Below, in pieces: positions 54,458 to 61,936 of a stretch of DNA of 64,000 nt (position 1 is its first letter; each line of letters starts with the position of its first letter). A program made the position numbers and the translations under genes. This stretch comes from SpSt-398 sp041752235 (lineage in GTDB: Bacteria > Bacteroidota > Bacteroidia > Chitinophagales > Chitinophagaceae), in the NCBI GenBank assembly GCA_041752235.1, contig JBGSHM010000010.1, positions 124,001-188,000 on the forward strand. The letters are read 5' to 3'. Under the pieces are notes generated by a model. That model saw only the letters and a list, made by a program, of their open reading frames with translations. It was not told the DNA's origin and searched no databases.

Positions 54458-54916
54458 TTAACCGAATATCTCCTCCACCCTCCTCACCCGATACGCAAAA
54501 ATATCCTCCAACTGCTTTCGTATAAATAAACGATTGGCCCAATCCCCAATAAAACCAAGGGGTATTTTATAATGGACGATATCCGTCATTTCCACCCCAC
54601 CCGGCACCTCCTTGAAATGATGCTGATGATGCCAGAGGGAATAGGGCCCAAAACGCTGTTCATCTACAAAATAAACCCGGTCCCGTACATGGGTGATCTC
54701 GGTCATCCAGTACATGGAGATGCCCCCCAAAGGGCTTACCTTGTATTCAATAATCTGCCCCGGATACATGGTATCCCCGTGGTGCCGGGAAATGATCCGG
54801 AAATTCATGCGGGCGGGGGTAATGGACTGTAAATTTGCAGGATTGGAAAAAAAGGCCCAGGCCTCATCGAGGGTGACGGGAATGAATTGTGTTTTCTTTA
54901 AGCTATAAGTGGCCAT
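54458..54916 (-). CDS. SRPBCC-fold protein, polyketide cyclase/START-like
   Basis: 152 residues, cytoplasmic. The pattern LDEAWAFFSNPANLQSITPARMNFRI, then YKVSPLGGISMYWMTEITHV and a final helix DWANRLFIRKQLEDIFAYRVRRVEE, matches the single-domain SRPBCC ligand-binding group (related to cell-division-inhibitor-like COG4276). Binds a hydrophobic ligand in related proteins; ligand unknown. Stands alone between the M48 gene and a palindromic repeat. Confidence 0.87.
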   Translation of the reverse strand: MATYSLKKTQFIPVTLDEAWAFFSNPANLQSITPARMNFRIISRHHGDTMYPGQIIEYKVSPLGGISMYWMTEITHVRDRVYFVDEQRFGPYSLWHHQHHFKEVPGGVEMTDIVHYKIPLGFIGDWANRLFIRKQLEDIFAYRVRRVEEIFG

Positions 54917-54934
54917 GGTTTATTTTTTTCACCT

Positions 54935-55012
54935 TTTTACCGCCAAGACGCTATGGCGCCATGGTACGCCAATTCTTTGCGCACTTAGTGTCCTGGCGAC
55001 GTTGCGGTAAAA
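54935..55012. repeat. Degenerate member of the ACCGC repeat family
   Basis: Outer ends TTTTACCGC and GCGGTAAAA match; inner parts are partly complementary and include an internal palindrome ATGGCGCCAT (54953-54962). It lies in the promoter region of the helicase gene. Confidence 0.65.
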
Positions 55013-55056
55013 TGTTTCAGGTCATCTATTAACCCAATTAAGTTTACTTTGTTCAG

Positions 55057-58000
55057 ATGTCATATCAAAAAGAAAAACTGGAAGCGAAATTTAAAGAGGA
55101 ATACCAAAAGCTGAACCCGCAGCAACGCCTTGCCGTGGACGCCATTGAAGGCCCGGTGATGGTGATCGCAGGGCCGGGTACGGGTAAGACACAGATCCTC
55201 GCCAGTCGGATCGGAAAGATCCTGCTGGATACAGATGCGCGTCCGGAGAATATACTTTGTCTTACGTATACAGAAGCTGGGGTGGTGGCCATGCGCAAAA
55301 GATTGCTTCAATTCATTGGTCCAGACTCTTACAAAGTAACCATCTCTACCTTTCACGGTTTTTGCAATGATGTGATCCAGGAAAATCTGAACCTCTTTGA
55401 AAAAACGGCACTCGATCCTATTTCGGACCTGGAGAAAGCAGCTATGTTCAAAGAGCTGATCGATAGCCTGCCCAAAAACAATCCCCTGAAACGATACCGG
55501 GGAGATGTGTATTTTGAAGCCACCCGCCTCCAGAAATTATTCAGTGATATGAAAAGGGAGGGATGGACATCTGACTTTATGCTGGGGCGGATCGATGAAT
55601 ATATTACCTCCCTGCCTACCCGGGATGAATTCATCTATAAAAGAAAATACAAGGAGTTCAATCCGGGCGACCCCAAGCAACACCTGATTGATGAGGCGAA
55701 AGAGAAAATGGAGACCCTGAAAGCCGCCATCCGGGAATTTGATCGCTTTCAGGAACTGATGCGGAAAAAGAACCGCTATGATTTTGATGATATGATCAAC
55801 TGGGTGATCCGCGCCTTTGAATCCAACAAAAACCTGCTGGCGAATTACCAGGAGCAATATCAGTATATCCTGGTGGATGAATACCAGGATACCAGTGGCA
55901 CACAAAACCGGATCGTACAACTGCTGATCAATTACTGGGATAAACCCAATGTATTTGTAGTGGGGGATGACGACCAGAGTATCTACCGTTTCCAGGGTGC
56001 CAACGTGGAGAATATGCTGGATTTTGCACAGCAATACCGCGAGGCCCTGAGCACGGTCGTACTCACCAATAATTATCGTTCCACCCAACCGATCCTGAAT
56101 GTTTCCAAAAACCTGATCGAACGGAATGAAGAACGATTGGTGAAGAAGATTGACGGGTTGAGCAAGGACCTGCTTTCTGCGAATGAAAAGATCCGGGAAT
56201 TGACACATACCCCCCTCTTATTTGAATACCAGAAAATGAGGGATGAGATGATCGGGATCACGTTGCAGGTAGAAAAATTGGTGAAATCAGGGGTAAACCC
56301 GGGACGTATCGGTATCATTTACCGGGAAAATAAATACGGGGATGAGCTATCGGCCTTTTTGCGTCAGCGGGGCATTCCGGTCTACACCAAACGCAGCCAG
56401 AATCTATTTGAGATACCGCTGGCCAGAAAGATACTCAACATGCTCCGCTACCTGGCCGCTGAACACGATACCCCTTACGGCGGCGATGAGTTACTTTTTG
56501 AGATCCTCCATTACCATTGGTTTGGCATCGCACCGATCGAGATCGCCAAGTTGAGTATTGAAGTATCCGAGAAGAAATTTTCGGAGGACCCTACTTCAAT
56601 CCGTCGTTTACTCACCGAAAAAGCGGCTCAACCCGGTCGCGACCTCTTTACTCCCGGATTACCCGAATCCTTAAAGAATGCAAGTGCCGTTTTGGAGAAA
56701 TTGATCGGCGCTGTTTCCAATATAACCCTTCAACAATTATTCGAAGAGTTGATTCGAAGCACGGGACTGCTGCAACAGGTGGTGGAAAGTCCCAATAAGC
56801 ATGAGGACCTGGAAGTGATCTCCGCGCTTTTTGATTTTATTCAGGAAGAGAACCGGCGTGAGCCGAGAATGACACTCCTTGACCTCGTGCAATTGACCGA
56901 CCTGATGGAGAAAGAAGAACTTCGCCTGCCCCTGCCCCGGGTGAGCGGCAGTGATAAAGGGGTGAACCTGATGACGGCGCACGGCTCCAAGGGGCTTGAA
57001 TTTGAGCATGTGTTTGTGGTAGGAGTCAATGCCAAGAGTTGGGATAAGAAAAAGGGAGCCAATCGGGATTTTTCCCTGCCTGATACGCTTTTCACCTCGC
57101 AACCCAAACAATCCGATGAAGAAGAACAAAGACGGTTATTTTATGTGGCTTTGACCCGTGCCGAACAACATTTATACATCTCTTACTCCTTGTTTAAAAA
57201 CGACGGGAAGGAACTGGAACCCTCGCGGTTCATTGCAGAAATGCTCGAAGGACATCCCTTGCCCGTGGAAAAAGTAGTGATCGATGAGGCAGTGGAAGAC
57301 GAGTTCGCGCTCCTGCGTTTCTCGGATGCTCCGCCCCCGGAATGGGAACAGGCCGATGAGGATGTGGTGGGACGTATGCTCGACAAGTTTACGATGAACG
57401 TGACCGCCCTGAACAATTACCTGAACTGTCCGCTGGAATTTTATTTCCGCAATCTGATCCGTATTCCCTCTCCTAAAAATGAGAATACCGAGTTTGGGTC
57501 AGCCGTTCACTATGCGCTGGAACAACTCTTTCGAAAAATGCAGGATGTTGGGAAAGACAGTTTTCCTCCCGTACATGCCTTTGTCGCCGATTTTGACTGG
57601 TACATGCACCGTCACCGCGAGAGTTTTACCCAGGAACAGTTTGACCGCCGAATTGAATATGGGCATCAGATTCTCCCGGCCTATTATGAAAAATACAATG
57701 GCCATTGGAACAAGATCGTGGCCATTGAACGAAATATCCGCAATGTGGTGGTCAAAGGAGTACCCCTTAAAGGCAAATTGGACAAACTTGAATTTGATGG
57801 CAAGTCGGTGAATGTGGTGGATTACAAGACCGGCAATCCGGACAATGCGAAAGACAAATTGCAACCCCCGAATGATAAATCACCCAACGGAGGTGACTAT
57901 TGGCGGCAAGCGGTTTTTTATAAAATATTGGTGGACCACTATGAAAGCAAGGACTGGAAAGTGGTGAGCACCGAATTTGACTTTATTGAGCCGGACAAAA

Positions 58001-58164
58001 AGAAACAATACCGGAGAGAGAAATTAGTGATCACCCCCGCGGATATTACCACAGTGACCCAGCAGATCGTGGAGACCTGGGAGAAGATTCAAAACCGGGA
58101 TTTCTATAAAGGGTGTGGGAAGGAGGATTGTCATTGGTGTGGGTTCGTGCGGGAAGTAAGTTGA
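55057..58164 (+). CDS. UvrD/Rep-type helicase with C-terminal Fe-S PD-(D/E)xK nuclease
   Basis: 1035 residues, cytoplasmic. SF1A helicase motifs in order: Walker A GPGTGKTQ near 39, CLTYTEAGV, DEYQDTSGTQNR near 273, GDDDQSIYRFQGA near 307, NNYRSTQPI near 340, TAHGSKGLEFEHVFV near 645 and FYVALTRAEQHLYIS near 690. From about 780 follows a RecB-like nuclease (NCPLEFYFRN, FGSAVHYALEQLF, LKGKLDKLEF, VVDYKTG with Asp and Lys). One Cys in NCPLEF and three near the end (GCGKEDCHWCGF) form the AddB-type 4Fe-4S cysteine set. A single-chain helicase-nuclease for double-strand break resection, mismatch repair or defence. No addA or addB partner is beside it. Complete. Confidence 0.92.
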   Translation: MSYQKEKLEAKFKEEYQKLNPQQRLAVDAIEGPVMVIAGPGTGKTQILASRIGKILLDTDARPENILCLTYTEAGVVAMRKRLLQFIGPDSYKVTISTFHGFCNDVIQENLNLFEKTALDPISDLEKAAMFKELIDSLPKNNPLKRYRGDVYFEATRLQKLFSDMKREGWTSDFMLGRIDEYITSLPTRDEFIYKRKYKEFNPGDPKQHLIDEAKEKMETLKAAIREFDRFQELMRKKNRYDFDDMINWVIRAFESNKNLLANYQEQYQYILVDEYQDTSGTQNRIVQLLINYWDKPNVFVVGDDDQSIYRFQGANVENMLDFAQQYREALSTVVLTNNYRSTQPILNVSKNLIERNEERLVKKIDGLSKDLLSANEKIRELTHTPLLFEYQKMRDEMIGITLQVEKLVKSGVNPGRIGIIYRENKYGDELSAFLRQRGIPVYTKRSQNLFEIPLARKILNMLRYLAAEHDTPYGGDELLFEILHYHWFGIAPIEIAKLSIEVSEKKFSEDPTSIRRLLTEKAAQPGRDLFTPGLPESLKNASAVLEKLIGAVSNITLQQLFEELIRSTGLLQQVVESPNKHEDLEVISALFDFIQEENRREPRMTLLDLVQLTDLMEKEELRLPLPRVSGSDKGVNLMTAHGSKGLEFEHVFVVGVNAKSWDKKKGANRDFSLPDTLFTSQPKQSDEEEQRRLFYVALTRAEQHLYISYSLFKNDGKELEPSRFIAEMLEGHPLPVEKVVIDEAVEDEFALLRFSDAPPPEWEQADEDVVGRMLDKFTMNVTALNNYLNCPLEFYFRNLIRIPSPKNENTEFGSAVHYALEQLFRKMQDVGKDSFPPVHAFVADFDWYMHRHRESFTQEQFDRRIEYGHQILPAYYEKYNGHWNKIVAIERNIRNVVVKGVPLKGKLDKLEFDGKSVNVVDYKTGNPDNAKDKLQPPNDKSPNGGDYWRQAVFYKILVDHYESKDWKVVSTEFDFIEPDKKKQYRREKLVITPADITTVTQQIVETWEKIQNRDFYKGCGKEDCHWCGFVREVS

Positions 58165-58237
58165 TTTCACGAATAACACGAATGACACGAATTTCACGGA
58201 TGACGCGGATTTCACGGATTAGAGGGATTACACGGAT
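58165..58237. repeat. Degenerate tandem repeat of TTTCACGGAT / ACACGAAT units
   Basis: About seven units of 9-11 bases built on CACGAAT or CACGGAT follow the helicase stop directly. Units are variable (TTTCACGAATA, ACACGAATG, TTTCACGGATG). No spacer-repeat alternation, so not CRISPR. Confidence 0.75.
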
Positions 58238-58323
58238 GGGGGGATATATTGTTTTCTTAAAATGGGGGAATCCCCGCTAATTGAGTGGGCCATTCTGTAA
58301 GTTTGCACTCCACTACCTGAATC

Positions 58324-59757
58324 ATGAAGATCCCTTTTATCGATAGTAGATTACCTAAAGGATGGATATTTTCTATCCTGCTAATCGCTATAATCCTCCC
58401 AAAAATCCTGGTCCTCAGTTCCTGTGCCAACATGATCCCCCCATCTGGCGGCCCCCGCGATTCATTGCCTCCGGTATTGAGGACGGTGACCCCACCTGAT
58501 TCGAGCAAGGGGTTTAGCGCAAGGACCATCACGTTTACCTTTGATGAGTATGTGGAGCTACAGGAAATACAGAAAAATCTATTGGTCTCCCCTACCCCTG
58601 AAGTAAACCCACAGGTTGAATCCAAACTGAAGACGGTAACGGTAAAATGGGAGGATACACTCGAAGCCAATACTACCTATTCCATCAATTTTGGAAATGC
58701 CATTCAGGATATAAACGAACGCAACCCCCTGAGGAATTTCACCTATGTTTTCACCACCGGTCAATATTTCGATTCACTCGAATTCAGCGGCAATGTGATA
58801 TTGGCGGAAACCGGTGGGATTGATTCTACCTTATTTGTACTTCTTCATCGCACGGGGGAAGATTCAGCCCTGATCAATAAAAAACCCAGGTATATGACCC
58901 GGGTAGATAAGAAAGGGGAATTCCGTTTTCGCACCCTTGCCCCTGGAACATACCACGTGTATGCCCTGAAGGATGATAATGGCATTGGAAAATACTTTTC
59001 AACCGAACAACTTTTTGCCTTTGCCGATGCACCTGTTGTCATAGCCGATTCTACTAACCCTGTCACCCTCTATGCGTATTCCGTCAAAAGGCCTCCGGAG
59101 ACTTCCAGTGCCCCCGCAACCCAGGCCCCGGCAAGACCCAACGAAATAGCCCGTTTACGGTTTAGTACATCCCTGACGGGCGCTGTTCAAGACCTGCTTG
59201 TTCCGTTTTCATTGCAATTCGCTGTTCCCTTAAAAACATTTGACGGCTCCCTCGTAAAGGTGAGCACCGATACCAGTTATATTCCCGTCACCGGCTATAC
59301 CTGGGAACTCGATACGTTAAGTCAGAAAGCTACCCTGATCACCAACCTCAGAGAGGACACCCGGTACAATATTGTTATAGAAAAAGAATTTGGTACAGAT
59401 ACTCTTGGAAAACAACTCCTGAAAGCGGATACCCTGAGTTTTCAAACCAGACGACAATCCGAGTATGGTTCGCTCCGCATCCGGTTGAAAAACGCGGATA
59501 GCCTTCAACGACCTGTGGTCCTTATCAGTCAGAGTGGAAGGCTGGTAAAATCAGCTTCCCTTGCCAAAGGCGAATTCTTTACTCCCCTCTTCCTGCCCGG
59601 CACCTATGAACTCGCCCTGCTTTATGACCGGAACAACAATGGCCAGTGGGATCCCGGGGAATTTTTTGGAAAACGGATTCAACCCGAGATCGTAAAACCG
59701 GTGAAAGAGAAATTGGTGGTGCGGCCGAGTTGGGAAAATGAAATTGACCTCGATTAA
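58324..59757 (+). CDS. Lipoprotein with Ig-like (Big_5) domain
   Basis: 477 residues. The lipobox Leu-Ser-Ser-Cys places Cys at about residue 37, after a hydrophobic segment. An Ig-like domain (about 50-155) starts PPVLRTVTPPDSSKGFSARTITFTFDEYVEL and ends VFTTGQYFDS; a second, SpaA/CarboxypepD-like beta region (about 155-245, YHVYALKDDNGIGKYF) and a third beta part follow (LALLYDRNNNGQWDPGEFFGK near 440). Such proteins are widespread single-copy outer membrane lipoproteins of unknown function in Bacteroidota. Downstream unit is recR after a repeat-bearing gap. Confidence 0.8.
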   Translation: MKIPFIDSRLPKGWIFSILLIAIILPKILVLSSCANMIPPSGGPRDSLPPVLRTVTPPDSSKGFSARTITFTFDEYVELQEIQKNLLVSPTPEVNPQVESKLKTVTVKWEDTLEANTTYSINFGNAIQDINERNPLRNFTYVFTTGQYFDSLEFSGNVILAETGGIDSTLFVLLHRTGEDSALINKKPRYMTRVDKKGEFRFRTLAPGTYHVYALKDDNGIGKYFSTEQLFAFADAPVVIADSTNPVTLYAYSVKRPPETSSAPATQAPARPNEIARLRFSTSLTGAVQDLLVPFSLQFAVPLKTFDGSLVKVSTDTSYIPVTGYTWELDTLSQKATLITNLREDTRYNIVIEKEFGTDTLGKQLLKADTLSFQTRRQSEYGSLRIRLKNADSLQRPVVLISQSGRLVKSASLAKGEFFTPLFLPGTYELALLYDRNNNGQWDPGEFFGKRIQPEIVKPVKEKLVVRPSWENEIDLD

Positions 59758-59930
59758 AGGATATGAGGATTAGGAGGATTAATTTTGAAGGCTTCGCATA
59801 TCTTGTAGAAAGAGTGCCTGGGGGTGATGATAAATATTAAATAATGATGAAATTTGCCATAGAAAAAATGGATAGGAAACCAGAATAATCCTAAAAATCA
59901 ATCCTCCAAATCTTCAAATCAACCAATCCA
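59758..59930. repeat. Second member of the AGGATTAGGAGGATT inverted element
   Basis: GGATTAGGAGGATTAA follows the lipoprotein stop (59766-59782) and AATCCTAAAAATCAATCCTCC-like text precedes recR (about 59887-59930). The two ends are partly complementary, like 50561-50702. No other feature is seen between. Confidence 0.55.
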
Positions 59931-59934
59931 GGTA

Positions 59935-60561
59935 ATGCAGCTATCCTCCCACCTTCTCGAATCTGCCGTCAGTGCTTTTGCCAAGCTTCCGGGTATTGGT
60001 AAAAAAACAGCCTTGCGGTTGGTCTTGCACCTGTTGAAACAGGAGAAGGAGGAAGTGGGTCAATTCAGCGAGATCATCAACCGGATGCGGCAGGATATTC
60101 GTTTTTGCCGTCGCTGCCACAATGTATCAGATGCGGAGATCTGTTCCATTTGTTCCAATAGTATGCGGAAGCAGGATGTTATCTGTGTGGTAGAGACCAT
60201 TCGGGATGTGATCGCTATTGAAAGCACCCAGCAATTCAATGGCACTTATCATGTACTGGGTGGAGTTATTTCCCCGCTGGATGGAGTGGGTCCCGAGCAA
60301 TTGACCATTGAAAGTCTGGTGCAACGGGTGCAGAAGGAAAACAGTGCCGAGCTCATCTTTGCCCTCAATCCAACGATACAGGGAGATACCACCATCTATT
60401 ACATTCAGAAAAAACTTCAGGGCATCCCGGTACGGATCACCACCATTGCCCGGGGAATTGCCTTTGGCGGCGAATTGGAATATGCCGATGAAATGACCCT
60501 GGCCAGAAGCCTCCAGAACCGGTTACCGGTGGAGTCGTATGTCGGGAATAAAGGAATTTAA
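59935..60561 (+). CDS. recR: Recombination protein RecR
   Basis: 208 residues, full length. An N-terminal helix-hairpin-helix (AFAKLPGIGKKTALRLVLHLL), a four-Cys zinc finger at about 58-75 (CRRCHNVSDAEICSICSN) and a Toprim domain (VICVVETIRDVIAIE, YHVLGGVISPLDGVGPEQL), then a Walker B-like end (GELEYADEMTLARSL). RecR with RecO and RecF loads RecA on gapped DNA. Its stop codon is the first three bases of a palindromic repeat. Confidence 0.97.
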   Translation: MQLSSHLLESAVSAFAKLPGIGKKTALRLVLHLLKQEKEEVGQFSEIINRMRQDIRFCRRCHNVSDAEICSICSNSMRKQDVICVVETIRDVIAIESTQQFNGTYHVLGGVISPLDGVGPEQLTIESLVQRVQKENSAELIFALNPTIQGDTTIYYIQKKLQGIPVRITTIARGIAFGGELEYADEMTLARSLQNRLPVESYVGNKGI

Positions 60562-60632
60562 CCGCGAAGGCGGAAAGCCGCTATGGATCGCCGGGATTTG
60601 GTGAACCTGGCGACCTTGCGCCATGGCGGTTA
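60559..60632. repeat. ACCGC-family palindrome starting in the recR stop codon
   Basis: Imperfect arms (TAACCGCGAAGGCGGAAAG... and ...CTTGCGCCATGGCGGTTA) around a central part near 60595. Insertion or growth here has kept the stop codon. Confidence 0.65.
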
Positions 60633-60637
60633 TGTAC

Positions 60638-60668
60638 TTGCAAAATCCCACCTTAAAAGCTATCTTTG
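60638..60668 (+). promoter_or_regulatory. Promoter of the metH operon
   Basis: TTG (60638-60640), 20 bases, TATCTTTG (60661-60668): a good Bacteroidota promoter of the TTG / TAnnTTTG type. It predicts a start near 60675 and a leader of about 130 bases. Confidence 0.65.
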
Positions 60669-60703
60669 CCCCCACATGGCGGATTTGTTTATTGTTCGGC
60701 CTC

Positions 60704-60760
60704 ATCAGAACTAATAAACGCGTTAGGAACCACCTACCTGATTGTTTCCCAATCGTTTAT
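60704..60760 (+). promoter_or_regulatory. Possible structured leader (pseudoknot) before metH
   Basis: ATCAG (60704-60708) pairs with CTGAT (60738-60742), and ATAAACG (60714-60720) with CGTTTAT (60754-60760); the order makes an H-type pseudoknot. A small TAGG/CCTA hairpin (60724-60736) sits inside. It matches no riboswitch consensus I know, but a leader sensing methionine, SAM or cobalamin would make sense here. Confidence 0.3.
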
Positions 60761-60807
60761 AGTAATTAACCACGGAGGCTGCCGCCAGAGTAAAGTCAAA
60801 CTATTGT

Positions 60808-61833
60808 ATGGACATTCGTAAAGAATTGGAAAAGAGGATATTGATCATTGATGGGGCGATGGGCACCATGATTCAACGGCATAAGCTGTCGGAAGATGAT
60901 TATCGTGGGGAACGCTTTAAGGACTGGCCTTCAGACCTGAAAGGAAACAATGACCTGCTGGTACTGACCCAACCCCGTATCATAGTCGGCATTCATAAGG
61001 AATACCTGGAAGCCGGAGCGGATATCATTGAAACAGACACCTTCAATGCCCAAAAGATCTCCCTAGCGGATTATGATATGCAAAGCCTGGCTTACGAGAT
61101 CAATATCGAAGCGGCAAAATGTGCCCGTACGGCTGTGGAGGAATTCAGGGCTGAACATCCTGAAAGAGCAGGCGAAGGCAAATGGGTGGCCGGTGCCATC
61201 GGACCTTTGAATAAAACTCTCTCGCTTTCTCCGGATGTAAACAATCCAGGTTTCAGAGCCCTCACGTTTGATGAGGCCGTGGCAGCCTATTATGAACAAG
61301 TTAGAGGATTGGTTGATGGGGGTGTTGATCTCCTCCTCATCGAAACCATTTTCGATACGCTGAATGCCAAAGCCGCGATCTATGCGGTGAAAAAATATTT
61401 CAAAGACGCACAAAAAGCCGAACTGCCGATCATGATCAGTGGCACCATTACCGATGCTTCCGGACGAACCCTGAGCGGGCAGACGCTGGAAGCCTTCTAT
61501 ACCTCGGTGATGCATGCCAAACCACTCAGCATCGGTCTGAATTGCGCGCTGGGTGCCAAAGAAATGCGCCCACATATTGAAGAACTTTCCCAGATCGCCT
61601 CCAGTTATGTATCCGCTTATCCCAATGCCGGGTTACCCAATGCCATGGGTGAATATGATGAAGCCCCGGAAGAAACCGGTCATTATCTGGAGGATTGGGC
61701 ACAAGAAGGATTTGTCAATATTGTTGGGGGATGCTGTGGCACCACCCCCGATCATATCCGTCATATTGCTGAACATGTAAAGAAAATCAAGCCGAGACCT
61801 CTTCCGATCGTAGAAAAAGAATTAGTGCATTAA
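60808..61833 (+). CDS. metH: Methionine synthase, homocysteine-binding domain protein (split MetH, part 1)
   Basis: 341 residues, one homocysteine S-methyltransferase TIM barrel (ILIIDGAMGTMIQRHKLSEDDYRGERF). The three zinc-ligand Cys are seen in GLNCALGAKEM and GGCCGTTPDH. In most bacteria this domain is fused to the folate, cobalamin and reactivation domains; here it is a separate gene, with the rest encoded from 61936. The arrangement is seen in other Bacteroidota. It transfers the methyl group from methylcobalamin on the partner protein to homocysteine. Complete; not broken. Confidence 0.95.
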   Translation: MDIRKELEKRILIIDGAMGTMIQRHKLSEDDYRGERFKDWPSDLKGNNDLLVLTQPRIIVGIHKEYLEAGADIIETDTFNAQKISLADYDMQSLAYEINIEAAKCARTAVEEFRAEHPERAGEGKWVAGAIGPLNKTLSLSPDVNNPGFRALTFDEAVAAYYEQVRGLVDGGVDLLLIETIFDTLNAKAAIYAVKKYFKDAQKAELPIMISGTITDASGRTLSGQTLEAFYTSVMHAKPLSIGLNCALGAKEMRPHIEELSQIASSYVSAYPNAGLPNAMGEYDEAPEETGHYLEDWAQEGFVNIVGGCCGTTPDHIRHIAEHVKKIKPRPLPIVEKELVH

Positions 61834-61843
61834 AAATCAAACC

Positions 61844-61936
61844 ATGGAAAAAACGCTACTTCTGATCTCCATCCTGATCCTGATCGTGAACAATTTCTCG
61901 TATCTCAAAGGCTTAATGATTAAAAAGAACACCTGA
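61844..61936 (+). CDS. 30-residue membrane peptide between the two metH genes
   Basis: An ATG at 61844 opens a frame of 30 codons (MEKTLLLISILILIVNNF then SYLKGLMIKKNT) ending in TGA at 61934-61936. It has a single hydrophobic helix of about 16 residues with positive residues at the end. The stop overlaps the next start as TGATG, the usual sign of translational coupling, and it begins 10 bases after the first metH stop. Not recognised. It could be a real small membrane protein or a coupling frame that brings ribosomes to the second metH gene. Confidence 0.55.
   Translation: MEKTLLLISILILIVNNFSYLKGLMIKKNT

Noticed and set aside
55537..56208. Minus-strand frame of 223 codons
   Set aside because: Antisense to the helicase core; no motif.
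58165..58237. CRISPR-like repeats
   Set aside because: Units are degenerate, adjoining and of about 10 bases, with no spacers and no cas genes in the window.
60669..60807. SAM-I, SAM-II or cobalamin riboswitch
   Set aside because: None of their conserved core sequences could be found; only a generic pseudoknot possibility is left.
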